Positions 1 to 5,969 of a DNA stretch of 11,019 nucleotides are shown here, piece after piece. This DNA is from Baffinella frigidus (lineage: Eukaryota; Cryptophyceae; Cryptomonadales; Baffinellaceae). The notes under the pieces were generated by a model, which did not search any database, was not told where the DNA came from, and saw nothing but the letters and a program-made list of their open reading frames with translations. The first letter of the stretch is position 1, and every line of letters starts with the position of its first letter. The stretch spans positions 71,032 through 82,050 of the forward strand of contig MU646493.1 in NCBI GenBank assembly GCA_026770585.1. The letters run 5' to 3'. Both the position numbers and the translations under genes were made by a program.

Positions 1-105
1 GTGGGTGAGAAGGGCGGGTGAGAACGGGGCGGGGCGCAAAGGGGGTGAGAAAGGTGGGGTGAGTAGGGGGGGTGAGAACGGGGCGGGGCGCAAAGGGGGC
101 GCGAC
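1..105 (-). repeat. G-rich tandem repeat in the next EEP intron (partial)
   Basis: On the plus strand a 30-bp block beginning GGGTGAGAACGGGG occurs at 16-45 and again at 70-99 (period 54 bp), embedded in similar G-rich sequence. It follows the predicted donor of exon 3, so I read it as the beginning of intron 3. The runs of G on the plus strand (C on the transcribed strand) might form quadruplexes, which is inference. Confidence 0.55.
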
Positions 106-188
106 CCCTTCTCGGAGAAGTACGCGTGCAGCTGCCCCGCCCAGTTGGTCGAGACTTCCTGCAGGCACACGATCCCACCTGCTTCCAC
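106..188 (-). CDS. EEP family protein, exon 3 with the LQEVS motif (gene continues off the window)
   Basis: Minus-strand reading is VEAGGIVCLQEVSTNWAG, then QLHAYFSEKG. The LQEVS Glu is the conserved metal-binding residue of EEP nucleases and phosphatases, and the W-G-LH-F(F/A)-EKG tail is usual for CCR4-like members. The exon starts after GTGGCAG at 189 and probably ends GAGAAGGG|GTCGCG at 106 (phase 2). The remaining part of the fold, including the later Asp and His catalytic residues, must lie left of base 1. Catalytic competence can therefore not be judged from the window. Confidence 0.8.
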
Positions 189-191
189 CTG

Positions 192-364
192 CCACGCAAG
201 AGTGTAAGACCGACCTGGGAAAACAAGTCAGTTCACACGGAATGTGTATCAACTTTCCGAATTTTTGATTTTTCTCGGCGGAGAATGTTGACTTGTGAAC
301 TTTTCAAAATAGCCAGATCTGGCTATTTCTCCTGCAGGCCACTCTGCCCTACACTCTTGCGTGG
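192..364. mobile_element. Inverted-repeat element C1 (MITE-like), 173 bp
   Basis: Ends CCACGCAAGAGTGTA...TACACTCTTGCGTGG form perfect 15-bp terminal inverted repeats. A second copy lies at 3721-3892. Flanking dinucleotides TG/TG would fit a 2-bp target duplication, which is weak on its own. An inner palindrome AATAGCCAGATCTGGCTATT lies at 308-327. There is no coding capacity. The element sits directly against the acceptor of EEP exon 3. Confidence 0.8.
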
Positions 365-485
365 TGCCGTCGGGCGATGGTGTTGCTGACGTCAAAAGTG
401 CTGAGAATTGCTGCGAATGTCAAGGCGCTGGGATTGGCGTGTGGAGGATGCGGGGAGGAACAGAACGGTTGACGCTGCCGCATTC

Positions 486-656
486 TCATCGAGAAAGATG
501 ACGGAACCAGTTCCCTAATTAGCGGTTTCATTTAATTAGGGGGCCTGATTAGATTTAAATTCGTTAGGGGGCCTAATTAATTTTACTACGATCTAACTAA
601 TTTCTCCTATTCAACATCCTATTGAAACGGAACTGATCTAGTTATCTTCTGAATGA
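486..656. mobile_element. Inverted-repeat element D1
   Basis: Left end TCATCGAGAAAGAT..CCAGTTCC, right end GGAACTGATC..ATCTTCTGAATGA, with an AT-rich body of TTAATTAGG-type motifs. It is one of five D copies in the window (see 6723-6817, 6890-7033, 7170-7296, 9303-9468) and is the most divergent, with an added AATTAGGGGGCC repeat inside. Confidence 0.75.
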
Positions 657-716
657 ATTCGTGGCGGGGCATTCACGTCTCCCTCTCTGGCGTCGTTGAC
701 ATGCGAGGCTGGGGCG

Positions 717-1052
717 TACTGTACTTTTCGGGTCAGCGTGGATTTTCTCGAGGTCGGGTCGGGGTGTCGGGAAATGAAAATCTCGATAATTGATGCGTCC
801 ATCTAAACTTTTATGCTATCTTATGCATTGATATGATGACAAGATGCACCCCCCACCCATAATATGTCACAAATACTAGAGCCCTTTTTCGATATTTTTG
901 ATTTTATGCTATCTTATGCATTGATATGATGACAAGATGCACCCCCCACCCATAATATGTCACAAATACTAGAGCCCTTTTTCGATATTTTCGATTTTTC
1001 CCGACTCCCCGACCCCGATCCAAAATCCGCGCTGACCCGAAAAGTACAATAT
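717..1052. mobile_element. Inverted-repeat element B1 with internal 93-bp tandem duplication
   Basis: Terminal repeats TGTACTTTTCGGGTCAGCG and CGCTGACCCGAAAAGTACA flank a body that is shared, in the opposite orientation, with B2 (8649-8892). B1 is about 92 bp longer because the segment 809-901 is repeated at 902-994, covering the TATGCATTGATATGATGACA motif and the CACCCCCCACCC run. It lies in EEP intron 2. Confidence 0.85.
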
Positions 1053-1109
1053 CGGCTGTGAGCGAGACTGCGCGGGCGGGCGAGAAACCTCAGAAGCACC
1101 GCGAGACAC

Positions 1110-1271
1110 CCACCAGCCCTCACCATTCCACCAAATCGTCGATTTTATATGGTAAATTTCCCCTTGATTTACCCTTGCAGAGACCCCGGATCTGAGGTCT
1201 CTGCAAGGGTAAATCAAGGGCAAATCTCAAGTCTGAAATCGATGATTTGGTCCAACCTGGAGGGTTGGTGG
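1110..1271. mobile_element. Inverted-repeat element A1
   Basis: Ends CCACCAGCCCTCACC.. and ..GGAGGGTTGGTGG, with subterminal ACCAAATCGTCGATTT and AAATCGATGATTTGGT. The core is a near-perfect palindrome at about 1160-1220 around GAGACCCCGGATCTGAGGTC. Related copies: right-arm fragment 1442-1514 and A2 at 8440-8579. Confidence 0.8.
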
Positions 1272-1390
1272 AGAAAGGTGTATGGTGTATGGTGTACAGT
1301 GTATGGTGTATGGTGTATGGTGTATGGTGTATGGTGTATGGTGTATGTGCATGTTGTAAGGTGTAAGGTGTACGGTGTATGGCGCATGGC
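1272..1390. repeat. (GTGTATG)n heptamer array
   Basis: About 15 units of TGTATGG/GTGTATG, drifting to TGTAAGG and TGTACGG at the right end. The 7-bp period matches the telomere-like array nearby. It separates the right arm of A1 from a duplicated fragment of EEP exon 2. Confidence 0.85.
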
Positions 1391-1400
1391 CAGGGTGAAC

Positions 1401-1441
1401 CTCAAGATCGAGCTGCGCCAAGACTCGCCGGAATCGGTTGG
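1401..1441 (-). pseudogene. Duplicated fragment of EEP exon 2 with its donor, inside intron 2
   Basis: Minus-strand CCAACCGATTCCGGCGAGTC...CTTGAG|GTTCAC repeats the 3' end of exon 2 (1575-1535) with three or so mismatches, and both copies keep GAG|GT. An acceptor-like CCCTTGCAG lies before it. Including it would duplicate part of the domain, so I take it as a non-coding relic of a tandem duplication whose unit is [A right arm + exon end]. Confidence 0.7.
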
Positions 1442-1514
1442 CCGGATCTGAGGTCTCTGCAAGGGCAAATCTCAAGTCTGAAATCGATGATTTGGTCCGA
1501 CCTGGAGGGTTGGT
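1442..1514. mobile_element. Right-arm fragment of an A element
   Basis: CCGGATCTGAGGTCTCTGCA through GGAGGGTTGGTGG repeats 1188-1271 but lacks a GTAAATCAAGGG segment. It has no left arm. It forms, with the adjacent exon-2 end, the second copy of a tandem duplication. Confidence 0.75.
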
Positions 1515-1534
1515 GGAGAAAGGCAAGGGCGGAC

Positions 1535-1642
1535 CTCAAGATCGAGCTGCGCCAGCACTCGCCGGAATCGATTGGCGGCGTCGAGGTTGGACGGCGTGCA
1601 CTTCGTGTGGTAGTCTGCTTCGCACAGTGAGGACGAGAGCAC
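1535..1642 (-). CDS. EEP family protein, exon 2
   Basis: Exactly 36 codons in phase 0 at both ends: VLSSSLCEADYHTK..., then SNLDAANRFRRVLAQLDLE. It continues the YNVLS motif of exon 1. The pattern of a loop with Cys, then NLD..NR and VLAQLDLE just before LQEVS is the one I expect of the algal/CCR4-type EEP subfamily. The acceptor is CAACCAG (ends 1643) and the donor is CTTGAG|GTCCGC (1534-1533). Its last 41 or so bases are duplicated, with the donor, at about 1401-1441. Frame, motif order and phase agree with exons 1 and 3. Confidence 0.8.
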
Positions 1643-2183
1643 CTGGTTGAGGGTTTAGGTTTGGGGGCGGGGGTGTAGGGTTTAGGGTTTAGGGTTCAGG
1701 GTTTGGGGTTCAGGGTTTAGGGTTCAGGGTGTGGGGTGTGGGTGTGGGGTTAAGGTTTTAGGGTGCAGGGTTGAGGGGAGAGGGTGTAGGGTTGAGTGTT
1801 TTAGAATCAGGGTTGAAGGTTGAGGGTTTAGGGTGTAGGGTGTAGGGTTCAGGGTTTAGTGTTTAGGATTTAGGGTTTGGGGTTTGGGGTTTGGGGTTTG
1901 GGGTTTGGGGTTTAGGGTCTAAGGTTTAGGGTTAAGGTTTTAGGGTTTGGGTGACAGGGCTTAGGGCTTAGGGCTCAGGGCTTAGGGCTTAGGGCTTAGA
2001 GATTAGGGTTTAGGTTTTTGGGTTTTGGGTGTAGAGTGCAGGGTTCAGGGTTCAGGGAGTAGGGTGTAGGTTGCAGGGTGCAGGGTGCAGGGTTCAGGTG
2101 TGATGGTGCTGGGTTCATAGTTTAGGGTTTAGGGCTTAGGGTTGAGGTTTTAGGGTATAGGGCGTAGGGTTTAGGGAGAGCAC
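1643..2183 (-). other. Intron 1 of the EEP gene: telomere-like array bounded by an 8-bp direct repeat
   Basis: On the minus strand the exon reads AAC|GTGCTCTCCCTAAACC and the far end reads CTCAACCAG|GTGCTCTCG. The same 8 bases (plus strand GAGAGCAC) stand at 2176-2183 and 1635-1642, so the 533 bp between them look like an insertion with an 8-bp target-site duplication. The donor GT is part of the duplicated target; the acceptor AG is brought by the insert. Splicing restores an uninterrupted reading frame across the VASYN/VLSSS motif. This is the arrangement published for introners of the pelagophyte Aureococcus, but here the body is telomere-like repeat rather than a palindromic MITE. Confidence 0.8.
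1651..2175. repeat. Degenerate telomere-like (TTTAGGG)n array, interstitial
   Basis: About 525 bp of 7-bp units on the plus strand: TTTAGGG, TTCAGGG, TTTGGGG, TGTAGGG, TGCAGGG, CTTAGGG and TTGAGGG. Variants are clustered: a run of TTTGGGG near 1870-1915, CTTAGGG near 1965-2000, TGCAGGG near 2075-2095. Clustering suggests local expansion of variant units. It lies inside intron 1 of the EEP gene, so it is not a chromosome end. Confidence 0.9.
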
Positions 2184-2516
2184 GTTGTACGACGCCACCC
2201 TCACACGGGCGACCATGGCCTCCGCGGCCACCACCTCCTCGCTCACCCCGGAAGATTCTGCAGAGGAATCATCTGCCGAGCAACTCAGCCCACGGAAGCC
2301 CCCGCCACGCACGCCCATCAGACCCGCAGCAGGAATCCCACGCAGGAATCCCAGCCTCGCGACAGGCACAGACAGCCGGGAGCTGCGGAGCGGGCTCATC
2401 GAGCCAGCAGCGCGAGGGAGGGCGGTGAAAGTGGAAGCCGCCGGGAGGAAGGCGTCAGTACACTTCGAGAGGAGCAGCACCACGGCGCCGAGCGGGAATC
2501 GGCCGCGCCCCTGCAT
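2184..2516 (-). CDS. EEP (CCR4-like) family protein, exon 1, with bipartite presequence
   Basis: This is the first coding exon (111 codons) of an endonuclease/exonuclease/phosphatase family protein. The chosen start is the Met at 2516-2514 (MQGRGRF); an upstream in-frame Met at 2588 lies in the tip of an inverted-repeat element and is less likely. Residues about 7-19 (FPLGAVVLLLSKC) form a hydrophobic signal-peptide core, followed by TDA-FLP, where Phe sits just after the likely cleavage site. This resembles the ASA-FAP rule for proteins sent to secondary plastids. About 60 residues rich in Ser, Arg, Ala and Gly, with no acidic residue, follow and look like a transit peptide. The exon ends VRVASYN, the first conserved EEP motif, whose Asn belongs to the active site in this fold. 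The frame would otherwise run into telomere-like repeat; the splice to 1642 restores VASYNVLSS. Substrate is unknown; plastid location is inferred. Confidence 0.8.
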
Positions 2517-2772
2517 CCGGATTCCTTGGATGCTCCTTTTTTTTGGAAAGCCATCCAGGACTGAAATCTCATCCGGACGAGTATTCACAATGAATACGAT
2601 TTCGGGGATCTCCGTTTCTATTTTGGTGTATATTGAGGCTCTAAATGAAGTCTAGATAGACGACTGTCTTATTTATACCCCTTAAGATATACTAAAATCG
2701 TATTCATTATGAATACTCGGCGGGATTACCACTGAGTGGGGGGGGGCGAGAGGCTGTTCCCCTCCTTCGAAC
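2517..2772. promoter_or_regulatory. Putative bidirectional promoter interval
   Basis: The EEP gene reads leftward from 2516 and a plausible plus-strand unit reads rightward from about 2773, so these 256 bp should hold both 5' regions. 142 of them are element O. No further regulatory motif could be recognised. Confidence 0.35.
2578..2719. mobile_element. Inverted-repeat element O in the divergent promoter region
   Basis: Ends CGAGTATTCACAATGAATAC and GTATTCATTATGAATACTCG are inverted repeats of about 25 bp with one or two mismatches; each arm is itself a small palindrome around the ATGAAT core. It occupies most of the space between the EEP start (2516) and the first plus-strand ATG (2773). 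A TTATTTATA stretch at about 2669-2677 is the only TATA-like sequence here and belongs to the element. Confidence 0.75.
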
Positions 2773-3010
2773 ATGGATTCACCAGCAAAGGCCGCGGCGC
2801 CTGCCGGCCAGCCGCGCCCGCCCTCCACGCTGTCCCAGGAAAAAACTGGGCACAAGCTTCGAGCGACCGGGTGCGTCCCTCCTCCTGATTTCCGGCTGGG
2901 GAGGTGGGGCACCTTGGCGCACAGAGTCTGGCTCTGGGGAGCATCGCCATCGCGGGTGGCAGACTACGATCTCACGGGAGGGGCTGCGAATGTTGTCCAC
3001 GGCAGCACAC
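2773..3010 (+). CDS. Possible first exon of a divergent plus-strand gene, unrecognised
   Basis: An ATG at 2773 opens MDSPAKAAAPAGQPRPPSTL and stays open through ...VADYDLTGG, with a candidate donor CACAC|GTGAGG near 3010. Codon third positions are GC-rich but the other frames are open too. The N-terminus is Ala/Pro-rich and matches no family I know. The open frame continues to 3465 but crosses telomere-like TTCAGGG units and overlaps the better exon in another frame, so the continuation is rejected. Confidence is low. Confidence 0.25.
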
Positions 3011-3039
3011 GTGAGGCGTTCGCGCGACGCGTCGGGTTT

Positions 3040-3065
3040 CGGTTTCAGGGTTCAGGGTTCAGGGT
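3040..3065. repeat. Short telomere-like TTCAGGG run
   Basis: Three consecutive TTCAGGG units lie between two candidate exons, the same variant that caps the hairpin at 7541-7624. Confidence 0.7.
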
Positions 3066-3139
3066 GGGAGAGGAGAAGTGGGGGCTCCGTGCAGCGGGGC
3101 AACCAGTGCGAGGAGGAGGCAGGGCTCTGACCCCTCTGG

Positions 3140-3390
3140 ATGGATCAACCGAGCAGGGCACGAGAGATGGCGGCGACGAGGGAAACGGTGCAGACTGCCA
3201 ACCCCGCGGACCAGACCGATTCCAACAAGCCGCGGTTTGGGAGTCTGGGGCGCGTTGTGACTGGCGAGCGGCAGTCTGTGATTCTCCCCGGGGAGCATCC
3301 TCTGACGGGGGTGTCATCGCGGCTGCGCGCGGCCTCTGCGCACGACGGGGTTGTCGCGTCCGATCTGCAGGACAACCTCGCCTGCGCCCG
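3140..3390 (+). CDS. Candidate exon of unrecognised plus-strand gene
   Basis: The frame MDQPSRAREMAATRE... to DLQDNLACAR has balanced composition and GC-rich third positions. An in-frame TGA at 3128-3130 means the exon starts at or after the ATG at 3140. A GT at 3391 (CCCG|GTACTT) leaves two bases, which is the phase needed by the acceptor at 4618. Without splicing the frame runs to LLHHMDATS and stops in element F at 3422-3424. No domain was recognised. Confidence 0.45.
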
Positions 3391-3418
3391 GTACTTGCTC
3401 CACCACATGGATGCCACA

Positions 3419-3573
3419 AGCTAACGCCAGCGAGGTACTTACGGCCTACGGATTGCCTACGGTAGGTAGGGGGCCCCTACGACTTTGTAGTGCAAAAAAA
3501 TGTAGAAGTCGTAGGAGCCCCCCTACCTACCGTAGGCAATCCGTAGGCTGTAAGTACCTCGCTGGCGTTAGCT
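3419..3573. mobile_element. Inverted-repeat element F, long near-perfect hairpin
   Basis: Two arms of about 68 bp, beginning AGCTAACGCCAGCGAGGTAC and ending with its complement, are separated by about 20 bp that include a run of A. Only a few mismatches occur. It lies in the large intron 3391-4617 or, if the preceding exon is not spliced, it supplies that exon's stop codon. It is single-copy in the window. Confidence 0.85.
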
Positions 3574-3720
3574 TTTTGCATGAACATGTTCAACACACTC
3601 AGAACATCTCGTCTTTTCGCTTGTTGATCGTAGGGTCTTGCAAAAACTCAAAGAAGAAGTCTCCCACTTAGTGATGGTAGGTCTCAGGGGAAAAAAGCAA
3701 GTTTGTTAGAAGAAGACGGG
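3574..3720. other. AT-rich spacer, nothing recognised
   Basis: This stretch between elements F and C2 has no open frame of note, no repeat and no recognisable site. It probably belongs to the intron 3391-4617. Confidence 0.5.
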
Positions 3721-3892
3721 CCACGCAAGAGTGTAGGGCTGACCTGGGGAAACAAGCCAGTTCACACGGAATGTGTAACAACTTTCCGAATTTTCGATTT
3801 TTCTGTGGGAAGAATGTCCACTTATGAACTTAAAAAATAGTAGAATTCTACTATTTCTCCTGTGGGTCACTCTGCCCTACACTCTTGCGTGG
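3721..3892. mobile_element. Inverted-repeat element C2
   Basis: Same ends and length as C1 (172 versus 173 bp), in the same orientation on the plus strand. Flanks GG/GG fit a 2-bp target duplication. The inner palindrome is AATAGTAGAATTCTACTATT (3836-3855), different in sequence from that of C1 but still perfectly paired. Confidence 0.85.
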
Positions 3893-3962
3893 GGTGTTGA
3901 CTTTCCACGTGGGAAGATTTCCACGTATGAAGCGGTGTGGCTCGATGAACAGTTTTGCTAGA

Positions 3963-4163
3963 GCCAATCTGGTAGGACTTGGCCAAAGCGAAGTTCGAAG
4001 TTGCGAGATTGCGAACTTCTAGATGGACCGTAATTATTAGTCAACACCATATTTGTACTGCAGCATTTGAATTTAAAACACTACATGTCCAAACGGGTCC
4101 ATCTAGAAGTTCGCAATCTTGCAACTTCGAAGTTCGCGCTGGCCAAGTCCTACCACATTGGCC
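3963..4163. mobile_element. Inverted-repeat element G
   Basis: The left arm GCCAATCTGGTAGGACTTGG.. through CTTCTAGATGGACC pairs with the right arm GGTCCATCTAGAAG.. through ..CATTGGC, about 65 bp per arm with few mismatches, around an AT-rich loop. No second copy is in the window. Confidence 0.85.
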
Positions 4164-4310
4164 CTACAAAAAAGAAGTGAATGTAAGGTGTGTAGACTGT
4201 GGAGACACGTATCGAGAGGTTCGTTGCATAGATGTTCGATGAATGGCGATCTGTTCAGGTTCAAAAATATTCATTCGCGTACGTAATGACAAACTAAAGT
4301 GAAAAACACA

Positions 4311-4440
4311 ACGTATCACCCAGCAGTGCGTGTGACCTCTAAATTCAAAACTGAACTGAAAAGCTGAACGTGTGACCCAGCAGTGCGTGTGACCTCTAAA
4401 TTCAAAACTGAACTGGAAAGCTGAACGTGTGACCCAGCAG
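4311..4440. repeat. 57-bp tandem repeat, about 2.3 copies
   Basis: Units start at 4311, 4368 and 4425, each with ACGTGTGACCCAGCAGTGCG followed by TGTGACCTCTAAATTC. The third unit is cut short. The period is a multiple of three, so a minus-strand frame shows a repeated HTHCWVTRSAFQ peptide; I regard that as a shadow, because the repeat lies in the presumed intron just upstream of the 4618 acceptor. Confidence 0.8.
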
Positions 4441-4617
4441 TGCTCGTGACCTCTGACTCTTGATGTGCCTCTCACTGACTCTTGGTGTACCTCCAACCCC
4501 CAGGGGTGGTCACGGGCGTTGGAGCCCTTGCGACTCGTCCTACCTTTCCACGTGGCGTGTGGCGGTCGTGTCAACATGGCGGTCGTGTCTACTTAACCTG
4601 CCTTTCCCCTCTTCCAG

Positions 4618-4707
4618 TTACATGCATGACCACCTCCGGGCGATCTGGTACTCTCCGCACCACGGCCGCCGCATGTGCTACTACTGCGCCGAAATGGCCA
4701 CGGACAG
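4618..4707 (+). CDS. Candidate exon, unrecognised protein (YMHDHLRAIWYS.. CYYCAEMATDR)
   Basis: The exon follows a good polypyrimidine tract and acceptor (CCTTTCCCCTCTTCCAG). It reads YMHDHLRAIWYSPHHG, then RRMCYYCAEMATD, and ends GACAG|GTGGGT. Splicing 4707 to 5015 gives AG+G (Arg) and continues PNLGGMLNPNE in frame. A CxxC pair (CYYC) and several His residues could bind metal, which is only inference. The last 41 bases are duplicated at 4974-5014. Confidence 0.6.
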
Positions 4708-5014
4708 GTGGGTTAGTACAAGGACGTTCGTTACGGAAGCGTCCAGCCCTGACTCCTGTTTTTGGACCTGAAGCGGATCAAATCGCCTCTACCTCACCCC
4801 CTTTTTTGATTTCGTACCCCCTTTTTAGACTTTTTTTGGAGCGTAGAGGCGATTTGATCCGCTTCAGGAGTTTCAGGGCTGGACGCTTCGCAAACTAACG
4901 TCACCCCTGCCTCGACACTCCCCGTGTGAGTACTAGGACCGGACGGGGGGGAGGGGGTTAAGAAGCGGTGGCGCGCCGCATGTGCTACTACTGCGCCGAG
5001 ATGGCCACTGACAG
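4708..5014 (+). other. Intron holding element H and a duplicate of the preceding exon end
   Basis: Donor ACAG|GTGGGT. The acceptor is ACTGACAG at 5014, the end of a 41-bp copy (4974-5014) of the exon end 4667-4707 with two mismatches, both third-position silent differences. Thus the same bases GACAG are coding in the left copy and serve as 3' splice site in the right copy. Element H fills the middle. Confidence 0.65.
4712..4899. mobile_element. Inverted-repeat element H
   Basis: Outer ends GTTAGTACAAGG.. and ..CAAACTAAC and inner arms GAAGCGTCCAGCCCTGA / TCAGGGCTGGACGCTTC and GAAGCGGATCAAATCGCC / GGCGATTTGATCCGCTTC. The loop holds two CCCCCTTTTT-like runs. It starts five bases into the intron. 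Confidence 0.8.
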
Positions 5015-5084
5015 GCCTAATCTGGGGGGCATGTTGAATCCAAACGAGATTGGATCCCTATGTGTTTACAGGAGCTGGAAGAAG
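5015..5084 (+). CDS. Candidate exon, unrecognised (PNLGGMLNPNE.. VYRSWKK)
   Basis: It starts with the G that completes the Arg codon of the previous exon, reads PNLGGMLNPNEIGS, then LCVYRSWKK, and ends AAGAAG|GTTAAT in phase 0. The donor hexamer GTTAAT is identical to that of the intron at 8084. The frame then stops four bases into the intron region (TAG), as expected for a real border. Function is unknown. Confidence 0.55.
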
Positions 5085-5320
5085 GTTAATTAGGGCCCTC
5101 AGTAATTTTAATTAGGGCATACTCCGGTTTGATAGTCCATTTTCTTCTAAATTGAGCATGTTCCCGGATGAGGTCAGAGAAAAGTGTGTTGCATACCCAT
5201 AACGTGACCAAAACTTGATTGTTACAGAGTGGAACGCAGACATGCAGGTCAGTGAAGTCCCCCCCCCGGCTCCGTGGCACAAGAGGTGACACGTGCCGCC
5301 ATATGTTTCCTCGCGGCATC

Positions 5321-5472
5321 ATCTAGCTCTGTTCCACTTGATTTCGTCTCATCATTAAAAACATTTAGCCGTAGATGGACAGTTAATGTGTACTGCAGAT
5401 CCTACTTTAAACTAATAATGACGGCTAAATTTTTTTAATGATGAGACGAAATCAAGTGGGACAGAGCTAGAT
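5321..5472. mobile_element. Inverted-repeat element I with 5-bp flanking repeat
   Basis: Arms CTAGCTCTGTTCCACTTGAT... and its complement of about 50 bp (with AATGATGAGACGAAATCAAG at the right). If the element is taken as CTAGCTC..GAGCTAG, both flanks read ATCAT, a possible 5-bp target duplication. The loop is AT-rich with a TGTACTGCAG motif. Confidence 0.8.
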
Positions 5473-5479
5473 CATGTTC

Positions 5480-5607
5480 ATCCGGGAACAAGTATTTTTC
5501 TTTAAAAAAAATCTGCACGAAAATTACTTCACCGTTGCTTCGGACGTGGCCCGTTGTGTAGTAATTTTCATTATCAGCTTTTAGAAGAAAAATACTTGGT
5601 TCCGGAT
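5480..5607. mobile_element. Inverted-repeat element J
   Basis: Left ATCCGGGAACAAGTATTTTT and right AAAAATACTTGGTTCCGGAT form terminal inverted repeats, with inner GAAAATTACTTC / GTAGTAATTTTC. It follows element I after only seven bases. Confidence 0.75.
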
Positions 5608-5635
5608 TAAATTGCTGCGCGACGTGGCTGGTGAG

Positions 5636-5750
5636 AGAGCTAGTGCGCATTCGCCCTGCCTGCTCTGGGACCCTGCTCCCGAACCCTACGCACCCCAGAC
5701 CTCCATTCTGAGTGCGAGGACGGGTCTGCGGGATGCCTGGGAACGCGAGT
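5636..5750 (+). CDS. Candidate exon, unrecognised (ASAHSPCLLWDPAPEPYAPQ..)
   Basis: It reads RASAHSPCLLWDPAPEPYAP, then QTSILSARTGLRDAWERE, and leaves one base before the donor GCGAGT|GTATCT. With two bases from the acceptor at 6130 this gives Leu and continues GVCGSGHTLIGG. Third positions are GC-rich. The exact 5' border is uncertain (the frame is open from 5612). Confidence 0.5.
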
Positions 5751-5754
5751 GTAT

Positions 5755-5909
5755 CTCAAATAAACCTTTCCAGAAATCGTTTCCCCAAAGTCAAGTCCCC
5801 TACAAAACCCGCCAACTCTTCTTGACTCTACGCATAGGTTGACTTAAGTCGACGATTTTTGGGGGGGATTGACTTTAAGAAAAACACCTACTAACAAGGT
5901 TTATTTGAG
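5755..5909. mobile_element. Inverted-repeat element K1
   Basis: Ends CTCAAATAAACCTT and AAGGTTTATTTGAG. The core arms AAGTCAAGTCCCCTAC and the complementary GGGGGGATTGACTTTAAG with ACGCATAGGTTGAC are shared with K2 and K3, while the outer ends differ between copies. Confidence 0.8.
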
Positions 5910-5969
5910 TAAGAATAGCTCTATGAGTGTGGCGCTTTGCCCCTGACAGTGGGGGTGTGCGGCTGGCAG

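Larger units (their letters stand above)
189..1534 (-). other. Intron 2 of the EEP gene, a nest of inverted-repeat elements
   Basis: 1346 bp between GAG|GTCCGC and GTGGCAG|GTGGAA. It holds, from 5' to 3' on the minus strand, a partial A element, a duplicated exon-2 fragment, a (GTGTATG)n array, element A1, B1, D1 and C1. Joining 1535 to 188 gives AQLDLE-VEAGGIVCLQEVS, which is what the family requires. The final acceptor CAG lies directly against the outer end of element C1. The unassigned stretches between elements (365-485, 657-716, 1053-1109) show no convincing exon. Confidence 0.7.
5085..5635 (+). other. Probable intron with elements I and J
   Basis: Phase 0 on both sides if GTGAG|AGAGCT at 5635 is the acceptor; that acceptor lacks a good pyrimidine tract and is the weakest in the chain. 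The first 236 bp (5085-5320) are AT-rich with no clear exon. They contain GTTCCCGGATGA at about 5160-5171, the reverse complement of the left end of J. Confidence 0.4.

Noticed and set aside
1651-2175. A true chromosome end
   Set aside because: Coding sequence of one gene continues on both sides and the array is degenerate and bounded by a direct repeat.
2185-2655. 156-residue plus-strand open frame opposite EEP exon 1
   Set aside because: The minus strand gives a signal peptide, a transit-like region and the VASYN motif that continues in two other exons; the plus frame is its shadow.
2773-3465. A single 230-residue plus-strand open frame
   Set aside because: It crosses TTCAGGG units and overlaps the better-composed frame at 3140-3390, and it ends inside element F. 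Only its first part was kept as a weak exon candidate.
3421-3671. Open frames over element F and the following spacer
   Set aside because: They run through a perfect hairpin and AT-rich sequence with no coding bias.
4164-4577. Minus-strand frame with repeated HTHCWVTRSAFQ peptide
   Set aside because: The repeat is the 57-bp tandem DNA repeat, which is divisible by three; there is no other coding sign.
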